A DNA stretch of 64,000 nucleotides from Singulisphaera sp. GP187 (GCA_945868805.1 CAMBMO010000005.1:62001-126000); one strand, 5' to 3'; positions 35,003 through 43,717 are shown, numbered from the stretch's first letter. Translations and numbers: made by a program. Notes: generated by a model not told the origin, from the sequence alone.

Positions 35003-36399
35003 CAAAGTTTGCACTCGCATTGTGTTTGGCACTCGGACTTGCCTGCGTTTGCCATGGCGATTCGAAACGCCACGCAGCCGAGGTCGTCGAACTCTTCAAT
35101 GGCAAAGATTTGAGCGGATGGGTCAATGTGAACTGCGAAGCGAACACCTGGACCGCAATGCCTGGTGATGGCAAGGGCGAGGACGGAATTCCGTACATCC
35201 AATGTTCGGGAGTTCCGACGGGTGTCCTCCGCACCGCCGAGATGTACGAGAACTTCATCCTCGAGATCGATTGGATGCACGAGCAGGAACCCGGGAATGC
35301 GGGACTCTTCATCTGGAGCGATGGACTGACTGCGAAGGGTGTGCCGTTTACACGGTCAATCGAGGTGCAAATCATGTTGACGCCAGATGTTCTCGATGAC
35401 AAAGGTCGACTGCTCTACACGGGTCAAGGTGACATCTTCGCGATCCACGGAGCGTCGATGACACCCGATCCGCCACATCCCGCTGGATGGAATCGATCCC
35501 TGCCGTCGGCGCGCGCCACCAAAGGCAAGGGGCAGTGGAATCACTACAAGGTCACAGCGAATCAGGGGCAATTGACCCTCGCAGTCAATGGAGTCGACGT
35601 CGGTCGCGCGTACGACATCAATCCTCGCAAGGGCTACATCTGCCTCGAGAGCGAAGGGACCCCCATCCGCTTTCGGAATCTCCGACTCACTCCGCTCCCC
35701 GCAGTCACTCCTCCCCTCGGTGCAGATCAGTGCGCCATCGCCGACGAAGGCTTCACCGACTTACTTCGAGGCGCGATGTCGCAGTGGCACGAAGATCCAA
35801 GTTTGGCCGGACACTGGAGATTGAACGATGGAATACTTTCCTACGACGGGAAAGGAAGCCACCTCTGGACCAATCAAGCATTCGGCGACTTTGAACTCGT
35901 GATGGATTGGCGTTGGGTTGGATCGTCGCAGGGAAAGCTTCAGCGTCCATTGTTTGCCGCAGATGGCAGTGACCAAAAAGACGCGACCGGCAATGCGCAG
36001 ACAATCGAGATCGACGAGTGGGATAGTGGCGTCTACTTGCGAGGCGACTCCAAGAGTCAGGTCAATATGTGGAACTGGCCCGTTGGAAGTGGTGAAATCT
36101 GGGGGTATCGCACGGATCAGTCCATGCCTGCGTCCGTGCGCGCCTCGTGCACACCGACGATGAAGGCCGATGCGCCGATCGGTTCGTGGAATCGCTTCAG
36201 AATCCAGATGCGTGGAGACGAGTTACAGGTGATGCTGAATGGAAAGGCGGTTATTCCAAACGCGACACTCCCCGGGGTTGCGGCGACGGGGCCGTTGGCA
36301 ATTCAGAGTCACGGTTCCGCGCTTGAATGCACGAATGTTTTCATTCGCCCTCTTTCAATTGCCACAGCTGCAACAGGAACCTCAGCCACGAAGAAATAG
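34999..36399 (+). CDS. secreted protein with two DUF1080 (3-keto-disaccharide hydrolase) domains
   Basis: The 466-residue protein has a signal peptide (MTKFALALCLALGLACVCHG). The first DUF1080 jelly-roll (about 28-230) runs from VELFNGKDLSGWV through FILEIDWMHEQEPGNAGLFI and SIEVQIM to QWNHYKVTANQGQLTLAVNG. The second, more divergent copy (about 245-455) runs from HWRLNDGILSYDGKG through DFELVMDWRW and TIEIDEWDSGVYLRG to SWNRFRIQMRGDELQVMLNG. DUF1080 proteins are concanavalin-like glycoside-active enzymes (3-keto-glucoside hydrolases and relatives), abundant in Planctomycetota. It overlaps scoB by 4 bp. Why it is coupled to amino-acid catabolism genes is unclear. Confidence 0.9.
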   Translation: MTKFALALCLALGLACVCHGDSKRHAAEVVELFNGKDLSGWVNVNCEANTWTAMPGDGKGEDGIPYIQCSGVPTGVLRTAEMYENFILEIDWMHEQEPGNAGLFIWSDGLTAKGVPFTRSIEVQIMLTPDVLDDKGRLLYTGQGDIFAIHGASMTPDPPHPAGWNRSLPSARATKGKGQWNHYKVTANQGQLTLAVNGVDVGRAYDINPRKGYICLESEGTPIRFRNLRLTPLPAVTPPLGADQCAIADEGFTDLLRGAMSQWHEDPSLAGHWRLNDGILSYDGKGSHLWTNQAFGDFELVMDWRWVGSSQGKLQRPLFAADGSDQKDATGNAQTIEIDEWDSGVYLRGDSKSQVNMWNWPVGSGEIWGYRTDQSMPASVRASCTPTMKADAPIGSWNRFRIQMRGDELQVMLNGKAVIPNATLPGVAATGPLAIQSHGSALECTNVFIRPLSIATAATGTSATKK

Positions 36400-36461
36400 C
36401 CGATTCAACCAACGACTTCCGCGCTCGGGAAAGCGGGAATTCATGCGAACATACATGCGAA

Positions 36462-37427
36462 TTACTCTTCGCTGACTTCCCTCAGCCGATGCTTCATCTG
36501 CGACTTGAGTCGTGCGAGAATCGACGAGTGCATCTGACTCACTCGACTCTCCGAGAGGTCGAGCGTCATGCCGATCTCCTTCATCGTGAGTTCCTCGTAG
36601 TAGTACAAGATCACGATGAGTCGTTCGGACCGAGTGAGACCCTTGGTCAGGAGCATCTGCAGATCCTGACGCTGCAACATCTGAAACGCATCGGCATCGC
36701 TCGGCTCTTGCGCGACATCGATCTCCCTCGCCTCGCCCGACGAATCCGCGTCGGTCCATTTCTTGTTCAGACTCACGATCCCAACCGGGCGCGAGTCGCG
36801 ATTCAACTTTTCGAATTCTTCGGGGCTCACATCGAGCTGTGTCAGGAGTTCTTCGTCGGTCGCTGGACGTCCCTTCGACATTTCGATTTGCTTCCGAACA
36901 CGATCCATCCGGGAAGTCCGAGAACGAACGAGCCTCGGGACCCAGTCCATCTGTCGAAGTTCGTCGAAGATCGCGCCACGCACCCGCTGAGGGCAGTAGG
37001 TCTCGAACTTGATCCCTCGCGAAGGATCGAATGAGTTGATTGCGTCCATCAGCCCGAAGATCCCCGCGGACATCAGGTCGTCGACATCGACTTCTGACGG
37101 CAATCGAGTCCGCATCCGTTCCGCCGTGTATCGAACGAGGGGACGATAAAGGACCATCAACTCATTTCGAATCAGTTCGCGTTCCTGCGTTCGGGTTGGA
37201 TCCCCACGCAATGCCCCATACTTTTTCCAAAGCGATTCGGTCGTGACTTTCCCCGATGTCGTCGAATTCTTCCCCGCACTCGCAGAAGAAGGTTTTATTG
37301 AATTCGCCTTTGTCGCGGGCGCCGGAACAGCTTTCGTCGCGGTTCGGCTCGCATTTTTCGGCACGACAGTACGGACGGGTCCTCGAGTCGCACGCGTCGA
37401 TTCAAATTTTGATTTGACTTTTGGCAT
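36462..37427 (-). CDS. FliA/WhiG-type RNA polymerase sigma factor with basic N-terminal extension
   Basis: The ATG at 37427, with GGAGAG about nine bases upstream, gives 321 residues. After a basic Ser/Ala/Lys-rich, probably disordered extension of about 70 residues, sigma region 2 appears (LVRYTAERMRTRLPSEVDVD, DDLMSAGIFGLMDAINSFD, KFETYCPQRVRGAIFDELR). Region 3 follows (DWVPRLVRSRTSRMDRVR) and then region 4 with its helix-turn-helix (LTMKEIGMTLDLSESRVSQMHS). The order and spacing fit FliA/WhiG group 3 sigma factors. No flagellar gene or anti-sigma factor (FlgM) is adjacent, so the regulon is unknown. The N-terminal extension is longer than the family norm. Confidence 0.92.
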   Translation of the reverse strand: MPKVKSKFESTRATRGPVRTVVPKNASRTATKAVPAPATKANSIKPSSASAGKNSTTSGKVTTESLWKKYGALRGDPTRTQERELIRNELMVLYRPLVRYTAERMRTRLPSEVDVDDLMSAGIFGLMDAINSFDPSRGIKFETYCPQRVRGAIFDELRQMDWVPRLVRSRTSRMDRVRKQIEMSKGRPATDEELLTQLDVSPEEFEKLNRDSRPVGIVSLNKKWTDADSSGEAREIDVAQEPSDADAFQMLQRQDLQMLLTKGLTRSERLIVILYYYEELTMKEIGMTLDLSESRVSQMHSSILARLKSQMKHRLREVSEE

Positions 37428-37469
37428 CGGGGGGTCTCTCCATGACCAGCTCAGTTCCAACTTCTTGCG

Positions 37470-37483
37470 GAACAAACTTGTTC
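37470..37483. promoter_or_regulatory. near-perfect palindrome, candidate operator upstream of the sigma factor gene
   Basis: GAACAAACTTGTTC has two 6-bp arms (GAACAA/TTGTTC) around an AC centre, about 45 bp upstream of the sigma factor ATG and downstream of the candidate promoter. Its arms resemble GAAC...GTTC repressor boxes, but the spacing (N6) differs from the Gram-positive LexA box. The regulator is unknown. Confidence 0.3.
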
Positions 37484-37549
37484 GAACTTATCTGCCACAA
37501 CAATCCTTGTCGTGACAGAGTCATCGTCATCCATGACGAAGACGCGGTG

Positions 37550-37579
37550 ACTATACATCACGATTTGCAAAGCCCACAA
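37550..37579 (-). promoter_or_regulatory. candidate sigma-70-type promoter for the sigma factor gene
   Basis: On the minus strand, TTGTGG (37574-37579) and TATAGT (37550-37555) are separated by 18 bp, about 120 bp upstream of the sigma factor start. The match is fair. No start-site data exist. Confidence 0.33.
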
Positions 37580-37825
37580 GGCGTCCTGTCATTTTTCTCG
37601 TCAAGTCCTCGCCATTGACGAGGTCCGTTTTTGAGAGGGCACTTGCGCAGAGAGGCGCGAGCTACGAATGATCGTGGGCACGACTTCGAAGACCACAAGA
37701 TGATGGGTCTCGCACGCGCGTCGATAACCACCTCGCGATCATGAAAAAATCTCGGTAGAATCTTTTCGACAGTGGCAAGTTCTGGCATATCGCTCTGACA
37801 TTTGACCACGCAAGACGGGTTCACC

Positions 37826-39052
37826 ATGCGCAGGGTCTCCAACATCTTCCTCGTTCAGTGCGTCCAGCCCTCACTTCCCATGAGCGGTCTGATCGTTCTG
37901 GGATGTCTTGTCATTGGTCTCATGGGTCCGATGACATCCGAGGCAGTCGCCCAAGAAGTTCTCAAACTCTCCGCAGATGATCGGTGGATGCCGCCCGCGG
38001 ACGCCGACCCCGATAGCCCTGCGAGTCAGTTGCGCCAAGCACAACTCTCGCTCGCACGCGGAGATGCGTCACGGGCATACAACCTTGTCAATGGCTGGAT
38101 CGACAGGTTTCCAGCCGACCCGCTCAGAGCACATGCGCTCCTCTTGCGTGGCGACGCATTGCTTGCGCAAGGAGATGAATTCAAGGCGCTGTACGACTAC
38201 GAAGAGCTTGTGCGCCTCTACTCCGGGAGCGATGTCTTTGTCACGGCGCTCCAGCGCGAGTTCTCCATCGCGAAGGCATATGCGAATGGGCTGAAACGGA
38301 AATTTTTTGGCACCTTCAGGTGGTTGAACGCCGATGAGGAAGCTCAAGAAGTTTTGATTCGAATTCAAGAGCGATTGCCCGGAAGTGAGCTGGCCGAACA
38401 AGCTGGAATGGAGCTCGCGGATTTCTACTTTCGCAAGCGCGACTTGCAGTTGGCGGCCGAGGCATACGACCTTTTTGTCCAGAACTACCCCAGATCGCGT
38501 CAGGTCGAAAAGGCTCGATTACGGCTTATTTATTCGCTTTGCGCCTCATATAAGGGGCCGCTTTACGATGCCCGAGGGCTCTTCGAAGCGAGTGCGCGCC
38601 TGAAGGAATTGCAGGCACTCGATCCAATCACCGCACAGCGAGTCGGGGCGGACGCGCTCCTCGTTCGAATCTACGAATCCGAGGCTTCAAAGTTGCTTTC
38701 CGAGGCAGGTTGGTACGAGTACACAGGTGACCCGATCTCAGGCGAGCTTTACATCCGACGCCTTGTGACTCGGTACCCCAAATCGATTGCTACTTTGATC
38801 GCGCTGAAGCATATTCCTGAGCTTTTCGCTCGACTGCCACTCTCGGTCCAGATGAAATGTCCGGACTACGCCAAGCTTCGGCAGGAGCTTCTCGGTCTGT
38901 CGTGGGATGCAGCGGATCAAGCGGTACCTGCTCTCGGCGCACCACCCGAGGGCGCACCAAGCGAAAACACCTTACCAGGGGTGCTCTCTCCCCCGCCTCA
39001 GACACCGCCGCCGAACGAACTACTCCCGCCGACGGCAGGAGGTACGCCATGA
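37826..39052 (+). CDS. BamD-like outer-membrane assembly TPR protein
   Basis: The ATG at 37826 gives 408 residues with an N-terminal hydrophobic export segment (MSGLIVLGCLVIGLMGP, cut near AVAQ). TPR-type repeats follow (QAQLSLARGDASRAYNLVNG, LLLRGDALLAQGDEFKALYD, ELADFYFRKRDLQLAAEAYD with the BamD-like FVQNYPRS). A Pro-rich tail of about 60 residues closes the protein. BamD is part of the beta-barrel assembly machinery in the outer membrane. No lipobox is at the predicted cleavage site, unlike classical BamD, so this may be a periplasmic relative. The stop overlaps the LptE-like gene by 4 bp and ftsH follows, forming an envelope operon. Confidence 0.72.
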   Translation: MRRVSNIFLVQCVQPSLPMSGLIVLGCLVIGLMGPMTSEAVAQEVLKLSADDRWMPPADADPDSPASQLRQAQLSLARGDASRAYNLVNGWIDRFPADPLRAHALLLRGDALLAQGDEFKALYDYEELVRLYSGSDVFVTALQREFSIAKAYANGLKRKFFGTFRWLNADEEAQEVLIRIQERLPGSELAEQAGMELADFYFRKRDLQLAAEAYDLFVQNYPRSRQVEKARLRLIYSLCASYKGPLYDARGLFEASARLKELQALDPITAQRVGADALLVRIYESEASKLLSEAGWYEYTGDPISGELYIRRLVTRYPKSIATLIALKHIPELFARLPLSVQMKCPDYAKLRQELLGLSWDAADQAVPALGAPPEGAPSENTLPGVLSPPPQTPPPNELLPPTAGGTP

Positions 39053-39624
39053 CCTTTCGACGAATCTCGTTTTTCGACCGTCCTCGTTGGAATCAACACA
39101 TCGGTGCAGTTTCGATCTTCGTCGCGATCGCCATATCTCAAATGCTCACCATTGGCGGGTGCGCCTCCGATGGTTCGTCGGGGTATGAGTCAGGCAATCT
39201 TTACTCGAAGAAGTATCGAAGTGTCGCAATTCCGATTTTCAAGAATTCGAGCGCTGACAGGTCGATCCCCTTTCAGCTTGAAGACGCGCTCGTGAAGGAA
39301 GTCGAATCGATGACCCCCTACAAGGTCACTGGCGAGGGGCGCGCCGACACCGTTCTGCGCGGAACTGTCTCGGGGTTTGAACTTCGGATGCTCTCGCAGA
39401 GCATCGCGACCGGATTGACCGAAGAAATGGCGGTCAAGGTCACCGTGGATTACGAATGGATTGACATGAAAACCGGCAAGCCGATCGTTTCCCGTAGCGG
39501 TTTTCAGTCAAGTGCGGTCTTTGTCGCCAGTTTCCCCAACAATCAGCCGATCGACTTAGGGAGATTTGCCGTTACGCAAGCGCTTGCGCGGGATATAGTC
39601 GCAAGTCTTCAGGGAAATTGGTAG
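39049..39624 (+). CDS. lptE: LptE-like LPS-assembly lipoprotein
   Basis: The 191-residue product has a lipoprotein signal with its cysteine in TIGGCASDGSSGY (about residue 38). A mature part then follows the LptE/RlpB pattern: YRSVAIPIFKNSSADRSIPF, LEDALVKEVESMTPYKVTG, ADTVLRGTVSGFE, VKVTVDYEWIDMKTGKPI and a helical C-terminus (FAVTQALARDIVASLQ). LptE plugs the LptD barrel and helps insert lipopolysaccharide into the outer leaflet. The start codon overlaps the BamD-like stop (ATGA). LptD is not in the window. Together with the BamD-like and barrel proteins it supports a diderm envelope. Confidence 0.8.
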   Translation: MTFRRISFFDRPRWNQHIGAVSIFVAIAISQMLTIGGCASDGSSGYESGNLYSKKYRSVAIPIFKNSSADRSIPFQLEDALVKEVESMTPYKVTGEGRADTVLRGTVSGFELRMLSQSIATGLTEEMAVKVTVDYEWIDMKTGKPIVSRSGFQSSAVFVASFPNNQPIDLGRFAVTQALARDIVASLQGNW

Positions 39625-39646
39625 CGATCTTCGAGAAGGAAAACTG

Positions 39647-41758
39647 ATGGGCGCCAGAAACAACACAGCACACTCCGATGACTCAATGAGATTCGCCAAT
39701 AGTGGCGACAACTCGCCACCCGATCGTGGATCGTCCGGCGGGAATTCAGGGGGTCAGCAGGATGGCAAGTCTGGTGGCAACAAGCAAGGCACTCCGCCAA
39801 AGATGCGACGCCAGTTCATGACGTGGGTCCTTCTGCTCGCAGTCATCGCAGTCGTTTGGACGGTTCTCATGAGTTCGTCTCAGCGCGGCGAGACGATCCC
39901 AACCCCTCAGGAATTCTTCGTCCTCGCGAAGGAGGGATACTTCGAGCCTGCATCGGTCGTCATTCAAGATGACAAACTGATGGCAACACTCGCCAAGTCG
40001 CTCCCTGGAGCGAGCGATCGATCGGGTCAAAAGGGCGGACAGGTATTCGTGCGAATCATCCCAGGCAATTACGACTGGATCCGCGAACAACTCACGACTG
40101 CGGGCGTCAAGTGGCAAGAACAAGTTGGCCAAAGCATGTTCGTGCAACTGCTTCTCACACTCGCGCCCGGAATCTTGATCCTCGCTGTTTTGTGGTTTCT
40201 CATCGCACGAGGGATGCGCAATGCGAGTGGTGGTGGACCGGGAGGCATGCTGGGCTCCTTCGGCAAGAGTCGCCATCGTGTGACAAACAAAGAAAACATC
40301 AAGATCACATTCGGCGATGTCGCGGGGGTCGAAGAGGCGAAGGAAGAAGTTCAAGAAATTGTCGAGTTTCTGAAGAACCCAAAGCGATTCAGCAAGCTCG
40401 GAGGCCGAATTCCTCGTGGCGTCCTGCTTTCGGGTCAGCCCGGATGCGGAAAGACACTGCTTGCCAAGGCCATCGCCGGTGAGGCGGATGTCCCCTTCTT
40501 CTCGATTTCCGGATCTGACTTTGTTGAGATGTTCGTGGGTGTTGGCGCCAGTCGCGTTCGTGACCTCTTCAAGCAAGCGAAAGACAATTCGCCATGCATC
40601 ATCTTTCTCGACGAAATCGACGCGGTCGGACGACGGCGGGGTGGTGGCTTTTCTTCGGGTGGCCACGATGAACGCGAGCAGACGCTCAACGCAATTCTCG
40701 TGGAGATGGATGGGTTTGAAGCAAACGATCAGATCATTGTGATTGCGGCGACGAATCGACCGGACGTGCTCGATCCAGCCCTGACTCGTCCGGGTCGATT
40801 TGATCGACAAGTCGCTGTGCCATTGCCCGATGTCCGAGGTCGACGGCAAATTCTGGCAGTACACGCGCGCAAAGTGAAAATGGGACCGAATGTTGATCTC
40901 GAACGTCTTGCGCGAGGCACGCCGATGTTTTCTGGGGCCGATCTCGCTGCGATCATCAACGAGGCGGCCATCATCGCGACGATGGCGGAGAAAGAGTGGG
41001 TCGAGATGGACGATCTCGAAGAAGCGCGTGACAAGGTTCGATTCGGGCGTGCGAACAAGAGTCGCAAGATCGAGCAAGAAGAGCGAATTGCGACTGCGTA
41101 CCACGAGGCGGGACACGCAGTCCTTCAAGTCCTGCTCGATGATGCAGACCCGCTGCACAAGGTGACGATCATCCCGCGTGGTCAGGCAATGGGGGCGACC
41201 TTTAGCCTTCCCGAGAAGGATCGGTACGGATATTCGCGACGACACTTGCTCGCGACAATGCGGATTCTCTGTGGCGGTCGAATCGCAGAAGAGCGTAAGA
41301 CTCAGGACATCTCGAGCGGAGCTTCGATGGACATTCGGATGGCGACCGCATACGCGCGAACGATGGTGCTTCAATGGGGAATGTCCGATCGACTCGGCTT
41401 TGTGAATTACGCAGGGTCGGACGACCGAGAGACATTCCTCCCAGAAAAGGATTATTCGCCCGAGACAGCTCGGGTCATCGACGAAGAAGTCCGCAAACTT
41501 ATCGATTCCGCCTACGCCGATGCGACGAAGATGGTCAATGATCATTGGACCGAGATCATGGGAGTCGCAGAAGCGCTTCTCAACGTTGAGACTTTGTCGA
41601 AGGACGATGTCGATCGAATCATGCGTGGCGAGGTTTTCGTTCGCCCAACAGTCGCCGAGTTGTTGCGAAGCGAGATCCCAAAGTTGCCTCCGAATCCCAA
41701 GGTCAAGGGCGAACCGACGGAGGAACTTCCTCCAGGTGCACTTCCGAATCCCGCCTAA
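39647..41758 (+). CDS. ftsH: ATP-dependent zinc metalloprotease FtsH
   Basis: The 703-residue membrane protease starts 22 bp after the LptE-like gene, preceded by GAGAAGGA. A Gly/Ser/Asn-rich cytoplasmic tail of about 55 residues precedes the first transmembrane helix ([19 protein letters not shown]). A periplasmic loop and second helix ([19 protein letters not shown]) follow. The AAA domain has Walker A GQPGCGKT (about residue 262), Walker [16 protein letters not shown], the pore loop FVEMFVGVG and [21 protein letters not shown]. The peptidase domain has HEAGH near residue 486. It degrades membrane and regulatory proteins, and in other bacteria controls LPS synthesis, which suits this neighbourhood. 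The N-terminal low-complexity tail is longer than usual. Confidence 0.97.
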   Translation: MGARNNTAHSDDSMRFANSGDNSPPDRGSSGGNSGGQQDGKSGGNKQGTPPKMRRQFMTWVLLLAVIAVVWTVLMSSSQRGETIPTPQEFFVLAKEGYFEPASVVIQDDKLMATLAKSLPGASDRSGQKGGQVFVRIIPGNYDWIREQLTTAGVKWQEQVGQSMFVQLLLTLAPGILILAVLWFLIARGMRNASGGGPGGMLGSFGKSRHRVTNKENIKITFGDVAGVEEAKEEVQEIVEFLKNPKRFSKLGGRIPRGVLLSGQPGCGKTLLAKAIAGEADVPFFSISGSDFVEMFVGVGASRVRDLFKQAKDNSPCIIFLDEIDAVGRRRGGGFSSGGHDEREQTLNAILVEMDGFEANDQIIVIAATNRPDVLDPALTRPGRFDRQVAVPLPDVRGRRQILAVHARKVKMGPNVDLERLARGTPMFSGADLAAIINEAAIIATMAEKEWVEMDDLEEARDKVRFGRANKSRKIEQEERIATAYHEAGHAVLQVLLDDADPLHKVTIIPRGQAMGATFSLPEKDRYGYSRRHLLATMRILCGGRIAEERKTQDISSGASMDIRMATAYARTMVLQWGMSDRLGFVNYAGSDDRETFLPEKDYSPETARVIDEEVRKLIDSAYADATKMVNDHWTEIMGVAEALLNVETLSKDDVDRIMRGEVFVRPTVAELLRSEIPKLPPNPKVKGEPTEELPPGALPNPA

Positions 41759-41847
41759 GTTGGTATCGAGCGCGAGCGACCACCTCGACCCGAATGTGCA
41801 GTTCCCCGTCCGCCGTCAGTGATGCGAAAGTGGCAGTTTCGCCCGAG

Positions 41848-43194
41848 TCACGATGAACCATCGAGCATCCGCTTTGAACGCAGGATGTGGTGATAGTGCT
41901 GAGCGAATCGGTGCGCTTCGTCGCGGATTGCCTGACAGAGTTTCAGCCCTGCGTCATCGCGTCCGAGCCGAATGGGTATCGCGATACCCGTGCGAAAAAT
42001 CAGCTCCTCCTTTTTCGCCAATCCGATAACGAGCGGTGGCCTCATGCGGAGCGAGTCAAAAGCTTCCATCGCTGCGCTCAACTGTCCCGCCCCGCCGTCG
42101 ATCAGGATGAGATCCGGGAAGAGTTCCTGACCATCTCCCGCATCGCGATATCTGCGCGAAACGACTTCGCGAATCGCCATGAAATCATCATTGCCAACCG
42201 TTCGAACTCGATACCTTCGATAGCCATCCTTGAACGGACGACCGTCGATAAAGCAGACTTTGCTGCCGACCGTCTCATCCCCTCCGAGATGCGCGATATC
42301 GATCGCTTCGACGCAACGAATCGCCGAGTCCGATCCAAGTGTCGCTTGGAGCGATGCGAGACCATCGGCTGGATTGTGAATGAATCCGGTTATTTCTGGT
42401 TGCCAATCGAATTCTCCATCACCCTTGCGAGACTCGCGTTGATCGAGTCGCTCGATCGATCGGATCTGATCACGCAGTACTGCGGCGCGCTCAAAATTTC
42501 GCGCATTCGACGCCTCACTCATTTCCGCTCGCATTTCGCGCAACATTGCGCTGCGCTTACTCCCGAGAAATCGGACGAACCGATCGATGTCATCTCGATA
42601 CGCCGCCGGCGAGATTCGATTCGCGCACGGCGCGGTGCACTGCCCAATCGAGTGAAGCAAGCAGGGACGAAAATTCCGGTTCCCGGGGTGATCCGAGCGA
42701 ATGTCGAGTTCGCACGTGCGATACTGAAAGACGCGCTGGAGGATTTGAACCGCGTGCCGCAGAGATCCTCCGCTCACAAACGGACCGAAGATCCGCGATC
42801 CGCGAAACCGCTCGTCTTGAAGGTCTCTCGTAACGAACACTCCTGGAAACTCGTCCTTGATCGTGATCGCGAGATAGGGAAAAGCCTTTCCATCGAGCAA
42901 GAGCGAGTTGAATTCTGGTTGAAGGTCCTTGACGAGTCGCGCCTCCATCAAGAGCGCCTCCCATTCGCTCTCGCAAACGATGACATCGAAGTCAGCAATT
43001 TGCGCGAGCATGGGCTGTTTTCGAGGTCCAAGATCTGCGCTTGGAATGAAGTACGAGCTGACACGATCAGGGAGCTGGAGCGCCTTGCCAACGTAAAGAA
43101 CGCTTCCCTGCTCGCTTTTCATCAGATAGACGCCGGGCTCGGCGGGGAGCGCCCGTGCCTTCTTGAGCAACCGCACCAAGGAATTTCCTTCCAT
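41848..43194 (-). CDS. uvrC: UvrC, short form without the C-terminal helix-hairpin-helix domain
   Basis: UvrC makes both incisions around a lesion bound by UvrA/UvrB. The ATG at 43194 (MEGNSLVRLLKKARALPAEP) precedes the GIY-YIG nuclease (GVYLMKSEQGSVLYVGKA). A Cys cluster (CLLHSIGQCTAPCANRIS) and UVR motif (ARNFERAAVLRDQIRSIERL) follow. The RNase H-like C-terminal nuclease has its Asp/His set in EAIDIAH, NDDFMAIREVV, LILIDGGAGQ and RDEAHRFA. The protein then stops at residue 448 with RSKRMLDGSS. The family's tandem HhH DNA-binding domain (about 100-150 residues) is absent. The 89 bp before ftsH cannot hold it, so this is not a frameshift within the window. The longer open frame upstream is not homologous. 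Confidence 0.94.
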   Translation of the reverse strand: MEGNSLVRLLKKARALPAEPGVYLMKSEQGSVLYVGKALQLPDRVSSYFIPSADLGPRKQPMLAQIADFDVIVCESEWEALLMEARLVKDLQPEFNSLLLDGKAFPYLAITIKDEFPGVFVTRDLQDERFRGSRIFGPFVSGGSLRHAVQILQRVFQYRTCELDIRSDHPGNRNFRPCLLHSIGQCTAPCANRISPAAYRDDIDRFVRFLGSKRSAMLREMRAEMSEASNARNFERAAVLRDQIRSIERLDQRESRKGDGEFDWQPEITGFIHNPADGLASLQATLGSDSAIRCVEAIDIAHLGGDETVGSKVCFIDGRPFKDGYRRYRVRTVGNDDFMAIREVVSRRYRDAGDGQELFPDLILIDGGAGQLSAAMEAFDSLRMRPPLVIGLAKKEELIFRTGIAIPIRLGRDDAGLKLCQAIRDEAHRFAQHYHHILRSKRMLDGSS

Positions 43195-43209
43195 TCTTGA
43201 CAATCCTAG

Positions 43210-43237
43210 AGGACATCGGCGGATTGACCGATATACT
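43210..43237 (+). promoter_or_regulatory. candidate promoter for the Cys-rich lipoprotein gene
   Basis: AGGACA (43210-43215) and a strong TATACT (43232-43237) are spaced by 16 bp, about 60 bp upstream of the ATG at 43298, in the region between divergent uvrC and the lipoprotein gene. The -10 is good and the -35 matches four of six bases. Confidence 0.35.
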
Positions 43238-43297
43238 TCCAATGTCGATCTTCTCAGTTTCATCTCACTCCTATCTACTCCCGAAAGAAAAACAAAC

Positions 43298-43609
43298 ATG
43301 AAGCGTTTCACTCTTATTGCTGGTAGCGCCCTCCTCCTCGCCCTCGCCGCTTGTTCGACCACCTCAAACACGACTGCTCCTGGTGCAGTTGGCAACAAGT
43401 CTTCGTGCGCCGACAAGGCTGCATCGACTTGCTGCAAGGAAAACAAGGCCGCAACATGCGACGCGAAGTCTGCGCCAGAGGCAATGACTCCAGCATCGCC
43501 TGGAGCTGTCAGCGGTCAGAAGAAGTCCGGTTGCGGATCAGCTTGCCCAGTCTCGGGTGGCGGTTCTGGTTGCCCGATGACAGGCCAGACAGGCAAGACC
43601 AACGGCTGA
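43298..43609 (+). CDS. small cysteine-rich lipoprotein
   Basis: A 103-residue protein begins with a textbook lipoprotein signal (MKRFTLIAGSALLLALAAC, Cys19). After a Thr/Ser linker it has two Cys clusters: CADKAASTCCKENKAATC, and CGSACPVSGGGSGCP near the C-terminus. That gives seven cysteines beyond the lipid-anchored one, in a short Lys/Gly/Ser-rich protein. The clusters could bind metal or form disulfides outside the cytoplasmic membrane, but they match no motif I can name. It stands alone, with its own candidate promoter and a strong terminator about 110 bp downstream, so it is probably a single-gene transcript and may be highly expressed. Confidence 0.72.
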   Translation: MKRFTLIAGSALLLALAACSTTSNTTAPGAVGNKSSCADKAASTCCKENKAATCDAKSAPEAMTPASPGAVSGQKKSGCGSACPVSGGGSGCPMTGQTGKTNG

Positions 43610-43655
43610 TATCGAACCTCGCGTCACCGCGAATTTTCGACCGGATCAGCTCGCC

Positions 43656-43707
43656 GTAGAAGCAAGCTGTAGAAGCAAGCTGTAGAAGCAAGCTGTAGAA
43701 GCAAGCT
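43656..43707. repeat. 13-bp tandem repeat, 4 perfect copies
   Basis: GTAGAAGCAAGCT is repeated four times at 43656-43668, 43669-43681, 43682-43694 and 43695-43707, followed by a partial GTA. It lies between the Cys-rich lipoprotein stop and the terminator hairpin, so it forms part of that transcript's 3' untranslated region. Confidence 0.95.
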
Positions 43708-43717
43708 GTACAACCAC

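Larger units (their letters stand above)
37428..37825. other. 398-bp divergent intergenic region
   Basis: This is the longest gap between confident genes, separating the sigma factor gene (minus) from the BamD-like gene (plus). It holds a candidate minus-strand promoter (37550-37579) and a near-palindrome (37470-37483). A 95-residue frame at 37558-37845 reads through it on the minus strand, but it overlaps the start of the BamD-like gene and has no recognisable motif, so I do not call it a gene. I see no RNA structure that I can name. Confidence 0.6.

Noticed and set aside
37470-37483. LexA-type SOS box
   Set aside because: The arms resemble GAAC...GTTC, but the spacer is six bases rather than four and no SOS gene follows. 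I list it only as an unspecified operator candidate.
37558-37845. 95-residue minus-strand frame in the long intergenic region
   Set aside because: It overlaps the start of the BamD-like gene, has no Shine-Dalgarno and no motif, and reads through the candidate promoter.
39746-41545. 599-residue open frame antisense to ftsH
   Set aside because: It mirrors the ftsH codons exactly, has no start context or family motif, and the plus strand carries every FtsH motif. Long antisense frames are common here because codons such as TCG, CGA and GAT read without stops in reverse.
41887-43200. 437-residue open frame antisense to uvrC
   Set aside because: It is the complement of a confident uvrC, with no domain and no ribosome-binding site. 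The composition is that of a shadow frame.
43197-43202. Perfect TTGACA as a -35 element between uvrC and the Cys-rich lipoprotein
   Set aside because: The best -10 (TATACT at 43232) is 29 bp away, too far to pair with it. AGGACA at 43210 fits the spacing better.
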